Assembly (NCBI RefSeq): GCF_963675165.1
Contig: NC_087389.1
Span: 4,506,120 to 4,570,119, forward strand
DNA length: 64,000 bases
DNA from: Halichondria panicea
Lineage: Eukaryota; Porifera; Demospongiae; Suberitida; Halichondriidae
Direction of reading: 5' to 3'
A model generated the notes under the pieces. The model searched no databases, had not been told where the DNA came from, and was given only the letters and a program-made list of their open reading frames with translations. Shown here piece by piece: positions 32,601-41,775 of the stretch (position 1 is the stretch's first letter; each line of letters begins with the position of its first letter). The position numbers were made by a program, and so were the translations under genes.

Positions 32601-35600
32601 ACAAACAGTGTAAAAGAAAGATTTGATCTCGATTGGCCTTCCCAGTTCCAGATATGATTAATTCTTTGAAATATTCATTCTCGAGTCTTGTAATCCCCGA
32701 GAAAAATTTCCAAATGTTTTGAAACTGCTTGTCATTTCGGAACTCTCTGAGAAGGGAAACTCGTTGATCATTAACCAGATGTTGAATTCCATAGGCTGCG
32801 AGAAACTCTTGAATTGAGAGATGATTGAACTGATAAATCTGCTCGAATCCTGCTGCAACAGTCATAACAGGTGCATTCAATAGGCCGTAGCCGTCAAAGG
32901 CATTTGGTTTGAGACCAACTCTCTGCAAATCTTCTTTGGTGTACACAAACTTCTTTTCTTTGAAGCCGTCCAGAGCCAAAGTACAGAGGGAATTGATCAC
33001 GCTTCTAACTTCGACCGGTAGTTCTTCCAAGCAAGAAACTCCAGAGAGGGACTTGAACGTTATGTGCCTCTTTAAGGTTAGGAAAAGAGTGTTGCAGATG
33101 TGCTGACGATAAAGCTCTGTGAGGGTATGCGGCAAAGCTGAATCTTTTCGAGCCACGTGGCAGATAATGGAAAGAGTGAGCGGGATGTGGGCCAACGCTT
33201 TGAGGTTCGGAAACTTGTTGAGATGGCTAAGAACAGTTTCAGACATATCCCCGCCATGAAGTTGTACGTACTGTGTGATTTCCTTAGTGCTGAAGCCCAA
33301 TACCTCGATATGTCGTTCATCCATGTATTCATAGAGGTCAGAGGTCACTGTGGGACGAGAGGTTACAAGTACAGATGCTTTCGGTAAAATATTGCCCTCG
33401 ACAATGTCAAAAAAGAATGAACCTTCTTCACGTAACGTAGGAGGCAACTCGTCCCAGCCTTCGAGAATGAACAAAGTTCTTTCCCCTTGAGATCTCAATA
33501 ACTCTTCGGTAGCCTCATCAAGAAGAGAGCCTTGCAGGTATATGAGCAGATCACTCAACTTCACTAACGGTTTTCGCTGGAATCTTCTGAGGGTTACCAA
33601 GAGCACCATATCGTATTCATCTAGCAGATCTTTATTGGCCCATAGCTGACATATGTGTAGGGCAAGCATTGTCTTTCCAACACCAGGAGCCCCTTCGACT
33701 AGTACGAGCTTCCTCGATCCTTCTTTACCGTAAGTGAAAATTCCTTGCAACTTAATGTCTTCCTTTTTCTTTTTGATGATGTCATCCACAGAGCCGTGTA
33801 ATGTACTTTGCAGAAATTCATCATTCTCTGCGTCTGCAGCACTTATTCCTTTCTTCTTGACGAGTGCTAGATTAATAAATTTGATAGTTCCTTTGTTAAT
33901 ACCAGCAGATTTGTTGAAGAACTTTTCATCTGCGTAAGAGGTTCTCAAAGTTTTAATGAGCACTTGAAGAGGAGATTCATCTGTTGAATGTCGTTCTGAG
34001 CGAGTGGAACTAGAACGTACTAAGGGTGATGAATAACGACTTTGATCATCACCTGACGGAGGTATGTATTGCCGGCCAAATTCGTGTGGGGGCTGACGAA
34101 ATTGTAGGTTAGATTGAGAGGTGGTGCTTGGTTGTTCTGGTAAGCGATCGCTTTCTTCCGTTCTAGAACCTGTGCAAAGAAAGTGTAATATTGAAGGTGT
34201 ATAGATAATTGAAGTATATTATGCGTACATCATGAAATGAAAATGTTGATTCGTATAGAATGTTTATACCTATTAGCATGTCATGTGATCTGTCAGGTCT
34301 AGGCCGGCGGAGAGGGGGAGGTTGAAGATCTGTTGGCATGGTGACGTCAGATTGAGCCCCTCTTTTAACTCCTATTGTGAGCAATAATAAAAGAGATTCA
34401 TATAAAAACATACACGCAGTGTACCTATAGTCATGCACCCACAAATTTACAGGGTATAATTTAGGGTTACATATTAATTATGCATCTGCCCCATGAATAA
34501 CTATATCTAGCCCGATTCCAGGCCTGGAATCGAGGCTAATCTATATTAAATACTCACCAAAAGTTGACGAAGGTCCTTCCTCTTCGTCCATCTGCTCCGT
34601 ACTTGAGGAAATACTTCGATCGCAAATCATTCTCCTCTTGCTGTACACCTCCTCGATACGCACCTGGCTTCCTTCCATATACTCCAGTTTGATAGAACTC
34701 AGTGTGGGATCTGAATCGAGTCTCGTCCTAATTTCGTCTACACCGAATACACTAAGTGACTGCTTCAGAAAGGCAGCAAGTATCTTCCATACTAAGACAA
34801 TGGAGCCATGTCGGGTGGAAGCAAGACTAAAGGTGTGTCTCTGAATCGAGAGAACTCCAGCAATCATATCTTTAACCACGAACGCCTCTCCAAGAGTCAT
34901 ATCAGGGTTGCTATGTAATGTCAAGAGGAGATGGTGAGTTTGGGTAGATGTGGAGTTGTACTGGCAGGTTAGAGCTTGATTGCTCATGATATGATCGGCA
35001 TACTCGAGAGCAAGAGAGTGCAATTCCTGTAGTCCCAATACATGGAGAAGCCTACAGAGTAAGTCAATGTCTGATTCGTGGCACAATCCAAGCTGACGAA
35101 TATGCACACACAGAGAGCCAAAATCCCTCACTTCTTCCTGCTGAATAGTAATGCCCATGTGACCATCATGAAGAATCCTGTTTAGTTCAACAATGACGCT
35201 GTCAATTGAAACATCATTTCTCGCCATATAAGAAGATATTCTCTGCACCAAGTGTGCATAATCTGGTGCAACTTGATTCAATGGGGAGGGGAGATCATCG
35301 GCAAAACTAGATGGACTGTTCTGATAAAGCAATGAGTTTGTGGTCTGCTCTTGAATTGGAACCTGTGCTTGCTGCACCAAACGTGGAGTTTCCTCTGCCA
35401 TTGTTCCTAACAAAATGTTCTGTTCAAATCGAGATTCGAAGTTTGATAGACTACTCTCTATGGTATCGGTCGGATTTTGATGACTTGTACTGACAGTTAC
35501 TGCATTATTCGCCTTTAAGCCATAGGGAACATTGATCACTTGAGGGAGGCTACTGGCTGATATTTGTTCATCAATTGTTACTTGCGTTTGTCGCACTAAA

Positions 35601-36337
35601 CATGGAGTTTGCTCCGCCATTGTTAGTGGCAAAAGTCCCTGTTCGAATTGAGATTCAAAGGTACTAACTGTTGATCCCTGTAATGAGTTTGGATTTGTGT
35701 TGTCCTGCTGACGAGAACTGACGGTTTCTGCAGTATTCACCCCTAGGCCATGGGGAACGGCATCGATTACTTGAGGGAGGCTACTGGCTGATATTTGTTC
35801 TTCAATCGGTACTTGTAGAGTTTGCTCGACCATTATATCAGTCGACGCAGTGTGGTTTGATATGGTATCAACTGTCGAAACATCTTGTGCATTTGTGCTG
35901 TCCTGTTCATCACTACTAACAGCTGGTACAGGGTTTGTCCTCACGACTTGGGGGACATTGTAATTACTAGGTTGCGAATTGTTCGTTGCTAGTGCCTGAT
36001 TCTGAGCAAATGCTGAACGAATAGGGGGCGTGTGTGCTGGACGATCTTGAAGCCATTTCTCCATTTTATCCGCTAGTTCAGGATGGGGAAAGTGCTCCTT
36101 TGCATTTCGAACACACTCGATGAACAAGAAGGGAGCTCGATCTCCTTTTATGCACATAATTTTAACAAGGTGTTTAATTTTCTTCTTTCGGGTTGAAAGT
36201 GAGTCTAGTGTTTCCATCTCATCTAGAGTCAGTAATTGCTTGCTTAGTAAGGGAATCACCTCATCAATGTTCAGATAATCTTCAAAATCTTTGAGGTGAG
36301 CCAAAAAAAACCTTTCAGTTGAGTAACCTGCAGCCAT
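29615..36337 (-). CDS. NLR-D: intact CARD-DED-NACHT-LRR receptor (13 exons, 1545 aa)
   Basis: Exons: 34558-36337, 34270-34371, 32348-34169, then LRR1-9 at 32066-32149, 31686-31772, 31445-31528, 31279-31368, 31140-31223, 30970-31053, 30823-30912, 30642-30725, 30339-30428, and the C-terminal exon 29615-29771. They total exactly 1546 codons with all phases matching. Domains: CARD-like 10-97; Ser/Thr-rich linker of three repeats (about 169-238, 240-311, 313-357); DED-like bundle about 360-452; a module with HGSIVLVWKI about 465-568; NACHT with Walker A GAPGVGKT near 787 and Walker B LFILEGWDELP; nine LRRs; a basic C-terminal cap ending NSTNYL. By family knowledge it is a cytosolic pattern-recognition or stress sensor. 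Ligand and partners are unknown. Confidence 0.9.
29968..30310. mobile_element. 343-bp TIR element in NLR-D intron, 7-bp target duplication
   Basis: It begins GTAGACTGGAAACCACTCCC and ends in its complement, with the arms continuing imperfectly to GAGAGTTGTCCC. ATGCAAA is repeated on both sides. The same intron in NLR-B (5734-5740) has one ATGCAAA and no element: a clean empty site. No ORF; the superfamily is not assignable. Confidence 0.8.
32348..34169 (-). CDS. NLR-D exon 3: NACHT ATPase domain
   Basis: This is listed separately because it is the diagnostic exon of the intact gene. It is 1822 bp, open throughout, entered in phase 1 from exon 2 and left in phase 2 toward LRR1. In order: RQYIPPS lead-in, NACHT-associated helices (FINLALVKKK, DIIKKKKEDI), GAPGVGKT, LLVTLRRFQRK, LFILEGWDELP, VTSRPTVTSD, the YQFNHLSIQEFLAAYGI winged-helix region typical of NLRs, and a pre-LRR stretch ending GFTIKRLE. 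It is one codon longer than NLR-A because of an extra GTG-type codon near 34125. ATP binding and hydrolysis residues all appear present. Confidence 0.92.
34558..36337 (-). CDS. NLR-D exon 1: two death-fold domains separated by repeated linker
   Basis: A single 1780-bp exon begins at ATG 36337. The CARD-like part has FFLAHLKDFEDYLNI, LLTLDEMETLDSL, KIMCIKGDRAPFLF and HPELADKMEKWL. The linker repeats share the pattern M(V/A)E(Q/E)T...(Q/S)V-hinge...FES(Q/R)FEQ. The second bundle (DFGSLCVHIRQLGLCHESDI, DLLCRLLHVLGLQEL) has the helix 4-6 look of a death-effector domain. A beta-rich tail module (LLLTLHSNPDMTLGEAF, HGSIVLVWKI) is not one I can name. It ends at TTTTG|GTGAGT in phase 1. Confidence 0.85.
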
Positions 36338-36403
36338 TGTGTAGAGCTAGCCTAGCTAGAGCTAGCTGGCTGGCTTTATATTGTCATAAAATAATTATAT
36401 ATA

Positions 36404-37332
36404 CCGTACCCTCGCGAAAATACGCCCACCCTTTTCTGCAAGAAGTCTAGGCTTATTAGGGGACTGGGCGTTTAATCGCGAACGGCGAGTTTTCATTCCA
36501 ATATACGCCCACCCGCGGCCTCAAATCGAGGTTTACACTTTGCTGTATGCCAATTCTTATTGTGTTTTAATACATAGTATGAACATTTTATTGACAACAA
36601 CAAACAATGTTATAAACTAATGCATGAGTATGATTAAAGCATGACAAGAGAATGATCATGAAGAAGTACGTGGACTCTGAGACTGACTCTATTCGTTGCT
36701 TGTTGATGTTAGATGTAGCAGAAACTTCTCGAAGGATGGTAGGTCATACTCCTACAGAGCAGCTATCAGGTACTTTGTTTCAGAAAGCCAAGGCAAGGTA
36801 ACCTGCAAAATTAGCCTGTGTGATAACTTTCTTAGACTTTGTGTTTCCTTTCTCAGCATATAGGACTACTTGTTCCCTGCATATACATCTTCAGGGGCAA
36901 ACAGATCCATACAGAGAAAGTTATAATGTCTGATCTTGGTCCAGCAAGGAGTATAGTCTTACTAGCTACTACCTAGCCTCTATAGTCTTACTAGCTACTA
37001 CCTAGCCTCGATTCCAGGCCGATTAAAATACGTATTTTAATGCGGCCTGGAATCGAGGCTAGCTACTACCTAAAACTTCCTTTCTTCACTAAAATTAATA
37101 GCAAACTAGCCTCGACTCCAGCCCTTGAATAGTGAATAGCCTTTGAATAGCCTTTCTCAGCGGCTTGGAATCGAGGCTAATAGCGAACATGTGGCATTCA
37201 GCTACTGCGCATGCTCAACTTCTTATTCTGGGTGGGCTTATAATCGAGTGAAAATACCCTTGTGCAAGAACTTTGAAGCAAAAGAGGGGATGGGCGTTTA
37301 TTCAAGATGGGCTTATTTTCGCGAGGGTACGG
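36404..37332. mobile_element. 929-bp TA-flanked TIR element in the NLR-D promoter, with nested palindromes
   Basis: Termini are CCGTACCCTCGCGAAAATAC and its near-complement (...TATTTTCGCGAGGGTACGG), each bordered by TA. Inside are the palindrome at 37003-37061 and relics of the same palindrome family at about 37105-37180. It separates the NLR-D start region from its kappaB-like site, just as a different transposon does in NLR-B. Confidence 0.65.
37003..37061. repeat. 59-bp palindrome, TAGCCTCGATTCCAGGCC family
   Basis: TAGCCTCGATTCCAGGCC, an AT-rich centre (ATTAAAATACGTATTTTAAT) and GGCCTGGAATCGAGGCTA. Partial or shortened relatives are at about 4036, 7573, 10470, 34510, 37105, 37433, 59870 and 63593. 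Confidence 0.75.
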
Positions 37333-37360
37333 TAAATACTGGAATGTTAGTAGTGAATCT

Positions 37361-37382
37361 GGGGAAATCCTGGTTTTTCCCC
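37361..37382 (-). promoter_or_regulatory. kappaB-like double site, displaced NLR-D promoter
   Basis: GGGGAAATCC-T-GGTTTTTCCCC lies just beyond the right end of the 36404-37332 element. With the element removed it would be about 90 bp upstream of the NLR-D ATG, in line with the other copies. Confidence 0.5.
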
Positions 37383-37903
37383 TAGCAAGGCTTCCTGTCA
37401 CATGCAATACACTGCTGAACTACAATGTAGCTAGCCTCGATCCCAGGCCGCACTTCCCACTTCACTTTTCTATGAAGCTGAAGGCCGCGCCGGTGAAGGA
37501 GGCTACAATGTAGCAGGCTAGCACAGTGGATTAGTGGACGTGGGGGAGATGGCCTGATAATCCTGATGACTCAGACTGCTTTGTAGAGTGACTGAAAGAT
37601 CAGGAGAGAAGCTGGGAGCATGTGATGGAAGTTAGACTGCATGGAGCTGACATAAACCATAGATAGCATAAACCATGTGGACTGCAGCACTGTAATTAGG
37701 TGACTCTACACCGGCACCGTCACTACTTCGTACTGGTTGTATAAACTACATCATGAGATGAGTGAGTGCCTACTGCAATGGAGTCTATGTCTTGTAAGCA
37801 ATGGTGACAATTCCGAGCTGCTTGAGTGTACGTGTGTTCGGGTTGTGCTTTACACTGTGTTGGTGTGAGTGGTGTTTTCAATGGCTTCCTCTCTCCTACA
37901 GTT

Positions 37904-38270
37904 GAGGAGACAAGAAGAAGCACTGAGAAGAGATACAGAGTACAGTAGCTGGAGTCATTCAAGGTCAGCTATTTAATATAGTGTGTCCTATTCAGCACAT
38001 GATGTGTTTCCCTGTAATGTATTTAAAGGTGTGCAATGTACGATCGCGACCCACCCACCCACACACACACATCTATAGGCCTAAGTTAAGAGAGGGGCCT
38101 CACGTAAACTGGCCACTCAGGCGCTAACAAACTTCAGCAGTATGGAAGAGGGTCTGTCATCAAAGACTAAAAACTCCCCTGACACCCAGCCCTTACATGC
38201 AGCCCACCTACCTCCAGTCTGGTGAGCAGCCTATAAGCAGTGAGGGACAGTCTCAATACATGGGTCCATG
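37904..38270 (+). pseudogene. Second copy of the unrecognised coiled-coil gene fragment
   Basis: CTACAG| then LRRQEEALRRDTEYSSWSHSR| with a GTCAGC donor, followed near 38090-38270 by a block matching KRGASRKLATQ of the 15430-15644 exon but with small indels that break the frame. It occupies the same place relative to NLR-D as the first copy does to NLR-B. Identity unknown. Confidence 0.3.
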
Positions 38271-39141
38271 GACAAGGGTTAAATACGGTACTGGTCAATT
38301 CTGGCTACCCCCAATCTAAATTTTTAATGTACGGCTGGATATATATGACGTTTTGGGTGTGGTTTGGGAGGGATTACACTTAGATAGAGAGCATAACGAT
38401 TCATTATCGAGACAAAACTGCAAAATTAGTCATTAGATTCGAGGTAGGGCCGTGGCTATTTTCTGAAATGCATGTATTTCGGCCAAACTGCACTAGACCG
38501 GATTAATTAACAAGAGTCTACTGTATACCCACCCGGTGTCTCTTAAACGCAATTAATTTTTGAAAAGATACACCAAGTGATTTAGGGGTATACAGTTCAT
38601 TCTGCAGGACTTTTACTGAAGTTCAAGGGTCAATGTGAATCTTGTAAACCTTTCAGACAGACATTGAGTTATTAGTTGGTGCAGAGAACAGTAATTAAGT
38701 ATAGCATTGCTTGTAGTATAAATTATTAATAGATGCATGTGCTTTCGTGTATATAGTATTTATTTTGTGACAAGCTTAGCGCTCACCAGTTGAGTGCACG
38801 CAATAAGCGTACTGCATGTATTCTGCTATAATTATGGTCACATAACTCACCCCTCCCCTCCTCCCCATTCTACAGATGTTCCATGCTGATGACTATAGAG
38901 CTACAGGCTCTCTCTAAACGACACTGCCCTTTCTGTAATTATAGAAACTCTTCCGACTCTATGACTATCAATTTTCTTTTGCTATTAATTTTGCAAATAG
39001 CATTATACATGTAACTGTTGAGAAAAGCAGTTGATTGTGTCTAAAAAAATATAAGAGTCTTTCACACAATAATGATTATGTTATAGCAGAGTTTTTAATT
39101 ACTGTCCATAAATATACGTACTGTTCTCAGAGAGTGCATGG
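38271..39141. other. Gene-poor interval between the NLR cluster and gene E
   Basis: No supportable gene. It contains AT-rich unique sequence, a short block at about 38877-38915 (GATGTTCCATGCTGATGACTA) that recurs at about 22225, and the 3' flank of gene E. Confidence 0.4.
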
Positions 39142-41599
39142 TCATTTCTTCCTTCTTTGTCGGATCGTTTTTGGTAGTGTGAAGATGTTTTGAGATTGAG
39201 ACTCCTCTTCTGATTTACTCTCTCTGGTAGGAGCACCTCGACTCTGTGTGGGTGTGTGTGTTAGTATCACAAAAAAATGAAACGGCTATTATAATAAATT
39301 TGGTTAACCCTTTAATATATGTTATACAATAATTATTATACAGTTGTGCATGTACATACACCACGTATCTCATTCTGCCAATGCACAATATATTAACCAC
39401 CCACACACAGATGCACTCACACTTCTCTGTTCATCAATTACGACTGTACCGTCGAGCAGTTCATTGGAGGGGGGAACATATCTCGCCAGGGCTGGGAACG
39501 AAAGGTACGCAATCTCCACCTGTATTTTGTATCTAGAGAGAGAGAGAGAGAGAGAGAACAATAGTGTACACCTAAAGAAGTAACAGTGTTTTACTGTTCA
39601 GGATTGATAGCCTGCACATGTGTAAGTGTATTATGTACATAATCAGGAGCCGTTCGTGGGCTCCAGCTACATGTACCTTCTTGACGCGTCTCGGTCGGCC
39701 ATTGCCTTTCCCTTTCACACACTTATTGTTACTCTTCTTCACAAGGTTCACAACATCCACATCCACCTTGTGAGAAATGGGAGGGTGGGTTTCCCGGCTA
39801 CCCTCGCCTACTTCCATGACCTCAGGGGACCCACGAGATTGAAGATATTCTGACCGTGCTATGCGAGCAAATTTTCCCATCCGGGGAACCTGTATGTGTG
39901 TGTTGGGGGGAGAGGGGTAAACAAAGTCATTCTTGATATAGCATGAGATGAAACTGAGTGCATGTTTTATGAAATATACAAGCAACTTACTCGCCTTCGG
40001 GACTGTGCCTGTATTATATAAAGCACAAGGAATCTTGTGCTACACGTGTGATGACTTTTACCAAAAATATGCCTCGAGGCTACATGACTGTGTAAATACT
40101 TTAAGGTGACACAGGTAGATTTGTTTGCGATCTCACGGTTTATCATTTTGCTGGCATTATAAAGTTGTGAAATTAATGTTATTCACAGCGCGATTTTATT
40201 CTCATTCGCAGAAATAGCCCTGCGAAAATATATTACCTGAAGAGACTGCTTGTAACCTTGACAACGTGATAAGACATGACACACACATACATGTACATGT
40301 ACCTTCACTGTTGGTTTGGCCCTGGACACAATGAGCCCATCTCCCGACAGCACTGGCTTGTACTTTTTGCTCTGTGGAGGGTCCTCGTACTGGGTCCCCA
40401 GCGGGTTTTCCCCTTTACTACCACCGTCACCCTAGCAGTGTCACGACGCATGAACGAATTTAGCTGGTAATATTGCGCTGTGTTACTGTGCTCATCACTA
40501 CTCGGTATTCAATGTCAGTACCTACACACATTGTGGACACACAAATACTCACCTCTTTTTTCCAGAGCACATCAGTTTCCTGCAGAGGGTTGACCTTTGA
40601 CCTCTTGCCCATGGTAGTGAAGATACTAGTCGGGGCAGACACTCTCACAGATGTTGTACCTGTCAGGGTAACGGCAAATGAAGTTGCATTCTGATCGGCA
40701 GCTTCAATAAAAGACAGTGGTGGTACAGTAGACAAATTGGATTCAGCTTCAATTTCTATCGGTTTTTGAGCACTAAGGAAAGGAGTGGTTTTGGCTATCG
40801 GGGAGACTTTGATTTTTGTTACTGGTGTTCTATAGCCTGCAGCTCTCTGTGTGGAAGGTCCTGCAGTAACGACGCTGCTATTATATCTCGTCGTATGAGA
40901 AGATATGGGAAGGTGAGCGGGGAGACCATCGGCCAAACTAGAAGGCTTCTTCCGATTAGCCAATGAGGTAGTCTTGGTTTTTTCTTGAATCGGTACTTTT
41001 ACTGTCTGCACTACACATTGCTCCTTAATGCGCTGCGACTCTAAGTCTGATGTGCTACATTCCATCAAATCATTTTCTTGTGTTGTACTAGAAGTTGTGT
41101 TGATATTTATAATACTGCATACCTCACGATCAACTCGTCGAGCTTTTTGGAGAGTAATAACATTGCCATCAATCACAGAAATGACGTTACTAGATCTAGT
41201 AGATCTATGATTTGATAGTCGTTGGTGTGATCGTGACTTTTGGGGAGCTCCATCAGAACACAATGTTTCAGAACCATTCATGGTCATTGTCCCTACAAGA
41301 TGTTCTTGAAGCCATTTTTCCATTGTATCGGCTAGTTTAGGATGGGCACGATGTTCTTTAGCATCACGGACACACTTTATGAACAAAAAGGGAGCTGGAT
41401 CCCCTTTTATGCCCATAATTGTAACTAGATATTCAATTTTCTTCTTTCGTGTTTGATGTAAGCACAGTGTTTCCATTTCATCTGGTGTCAGTAGTGCTTG
41501 CTTGTTTAGAAAGGGTATCATCTCATCAACGTTTAGAAATTTCACAAAATCTACATGATGAGCCATGAAAAATTTTGCAGAATCTACGTTTTCAGCCAT
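39142..41599 (-). CDS. Gene E: CARD-like N-terminus joined to an unrecognised C-terminal half (5 exons, 529 aa)
   Basis: Exons 40553-41599, 40303-40431, 39677-39889, 39421-39519 and 39142-39243 (TGA) are all phase 0 and sum to 530 codons. Residues 1-95 match the NLR exon-1 CARD (FFMAHHVDFVKFLNV, LLTPDEMETLC, KGDPAPFLF, HPKLADTMEKWL). About 205-240 match the third NLR-D linker repeat (VKVPIQEK, SSLADGLP). The rest (MGKRSKVNPLQETDVLWKKE, PPQSKKYKPVLSGDGLIVSR, VPRMGKFARIARSEYL, VEIAYLSFPALARYVPPSNE, SQNIFTLPKTIRQRRKK) has no NACHT or LRR, and I do not recognise it. It may be an adaptor or decoy for the NLRs, or a CARD exon captured by another gene. Exon 2 uses the acceptor CTGCTAG|GGTGAC; other frames there contain stops. 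Confidence 0.6.
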
Positions 41600-41775
41600 T
41601 GTCCAGAGCTTGGTAGCTAGCTAGCTAGGCTTGTTGACATGCATGGGAAAATCCCATATCTGGGAAAATGGGGAAAACCTTGGTTTTCCCCCTTCTTATC
41701 TTGTCTTGTCTTACTTGACATGCGCAGACAATACTTAAATAGAGCATAATAAATTTATTGTGGGCTAATTCGAAG
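41600..41775. promoter_or_regulatory. Divergent promoter between gene E and SPDL1 with kappaB-like sites
   Basis: Only 176 bp separate the two ATGs. It contains GGGAAAATCCC (41645-41655) and the inverted pair GGGGAAAACC-TT-GGTTTTCCCC (41670-41691). The same sites precede the NLR genes, so an immune-type element may also influence a mitotic gene here. Confidence 0.5.

Noticed and set aside
40256-40470. Reading gene E exon 2 from the acceptor at TTACCAG|CTAAATT
   Set aside because: That start gives a frame with a stop just before the donor; the nearer CTGCTAG|GGTGAC acceptor keeps frame to exon 3.
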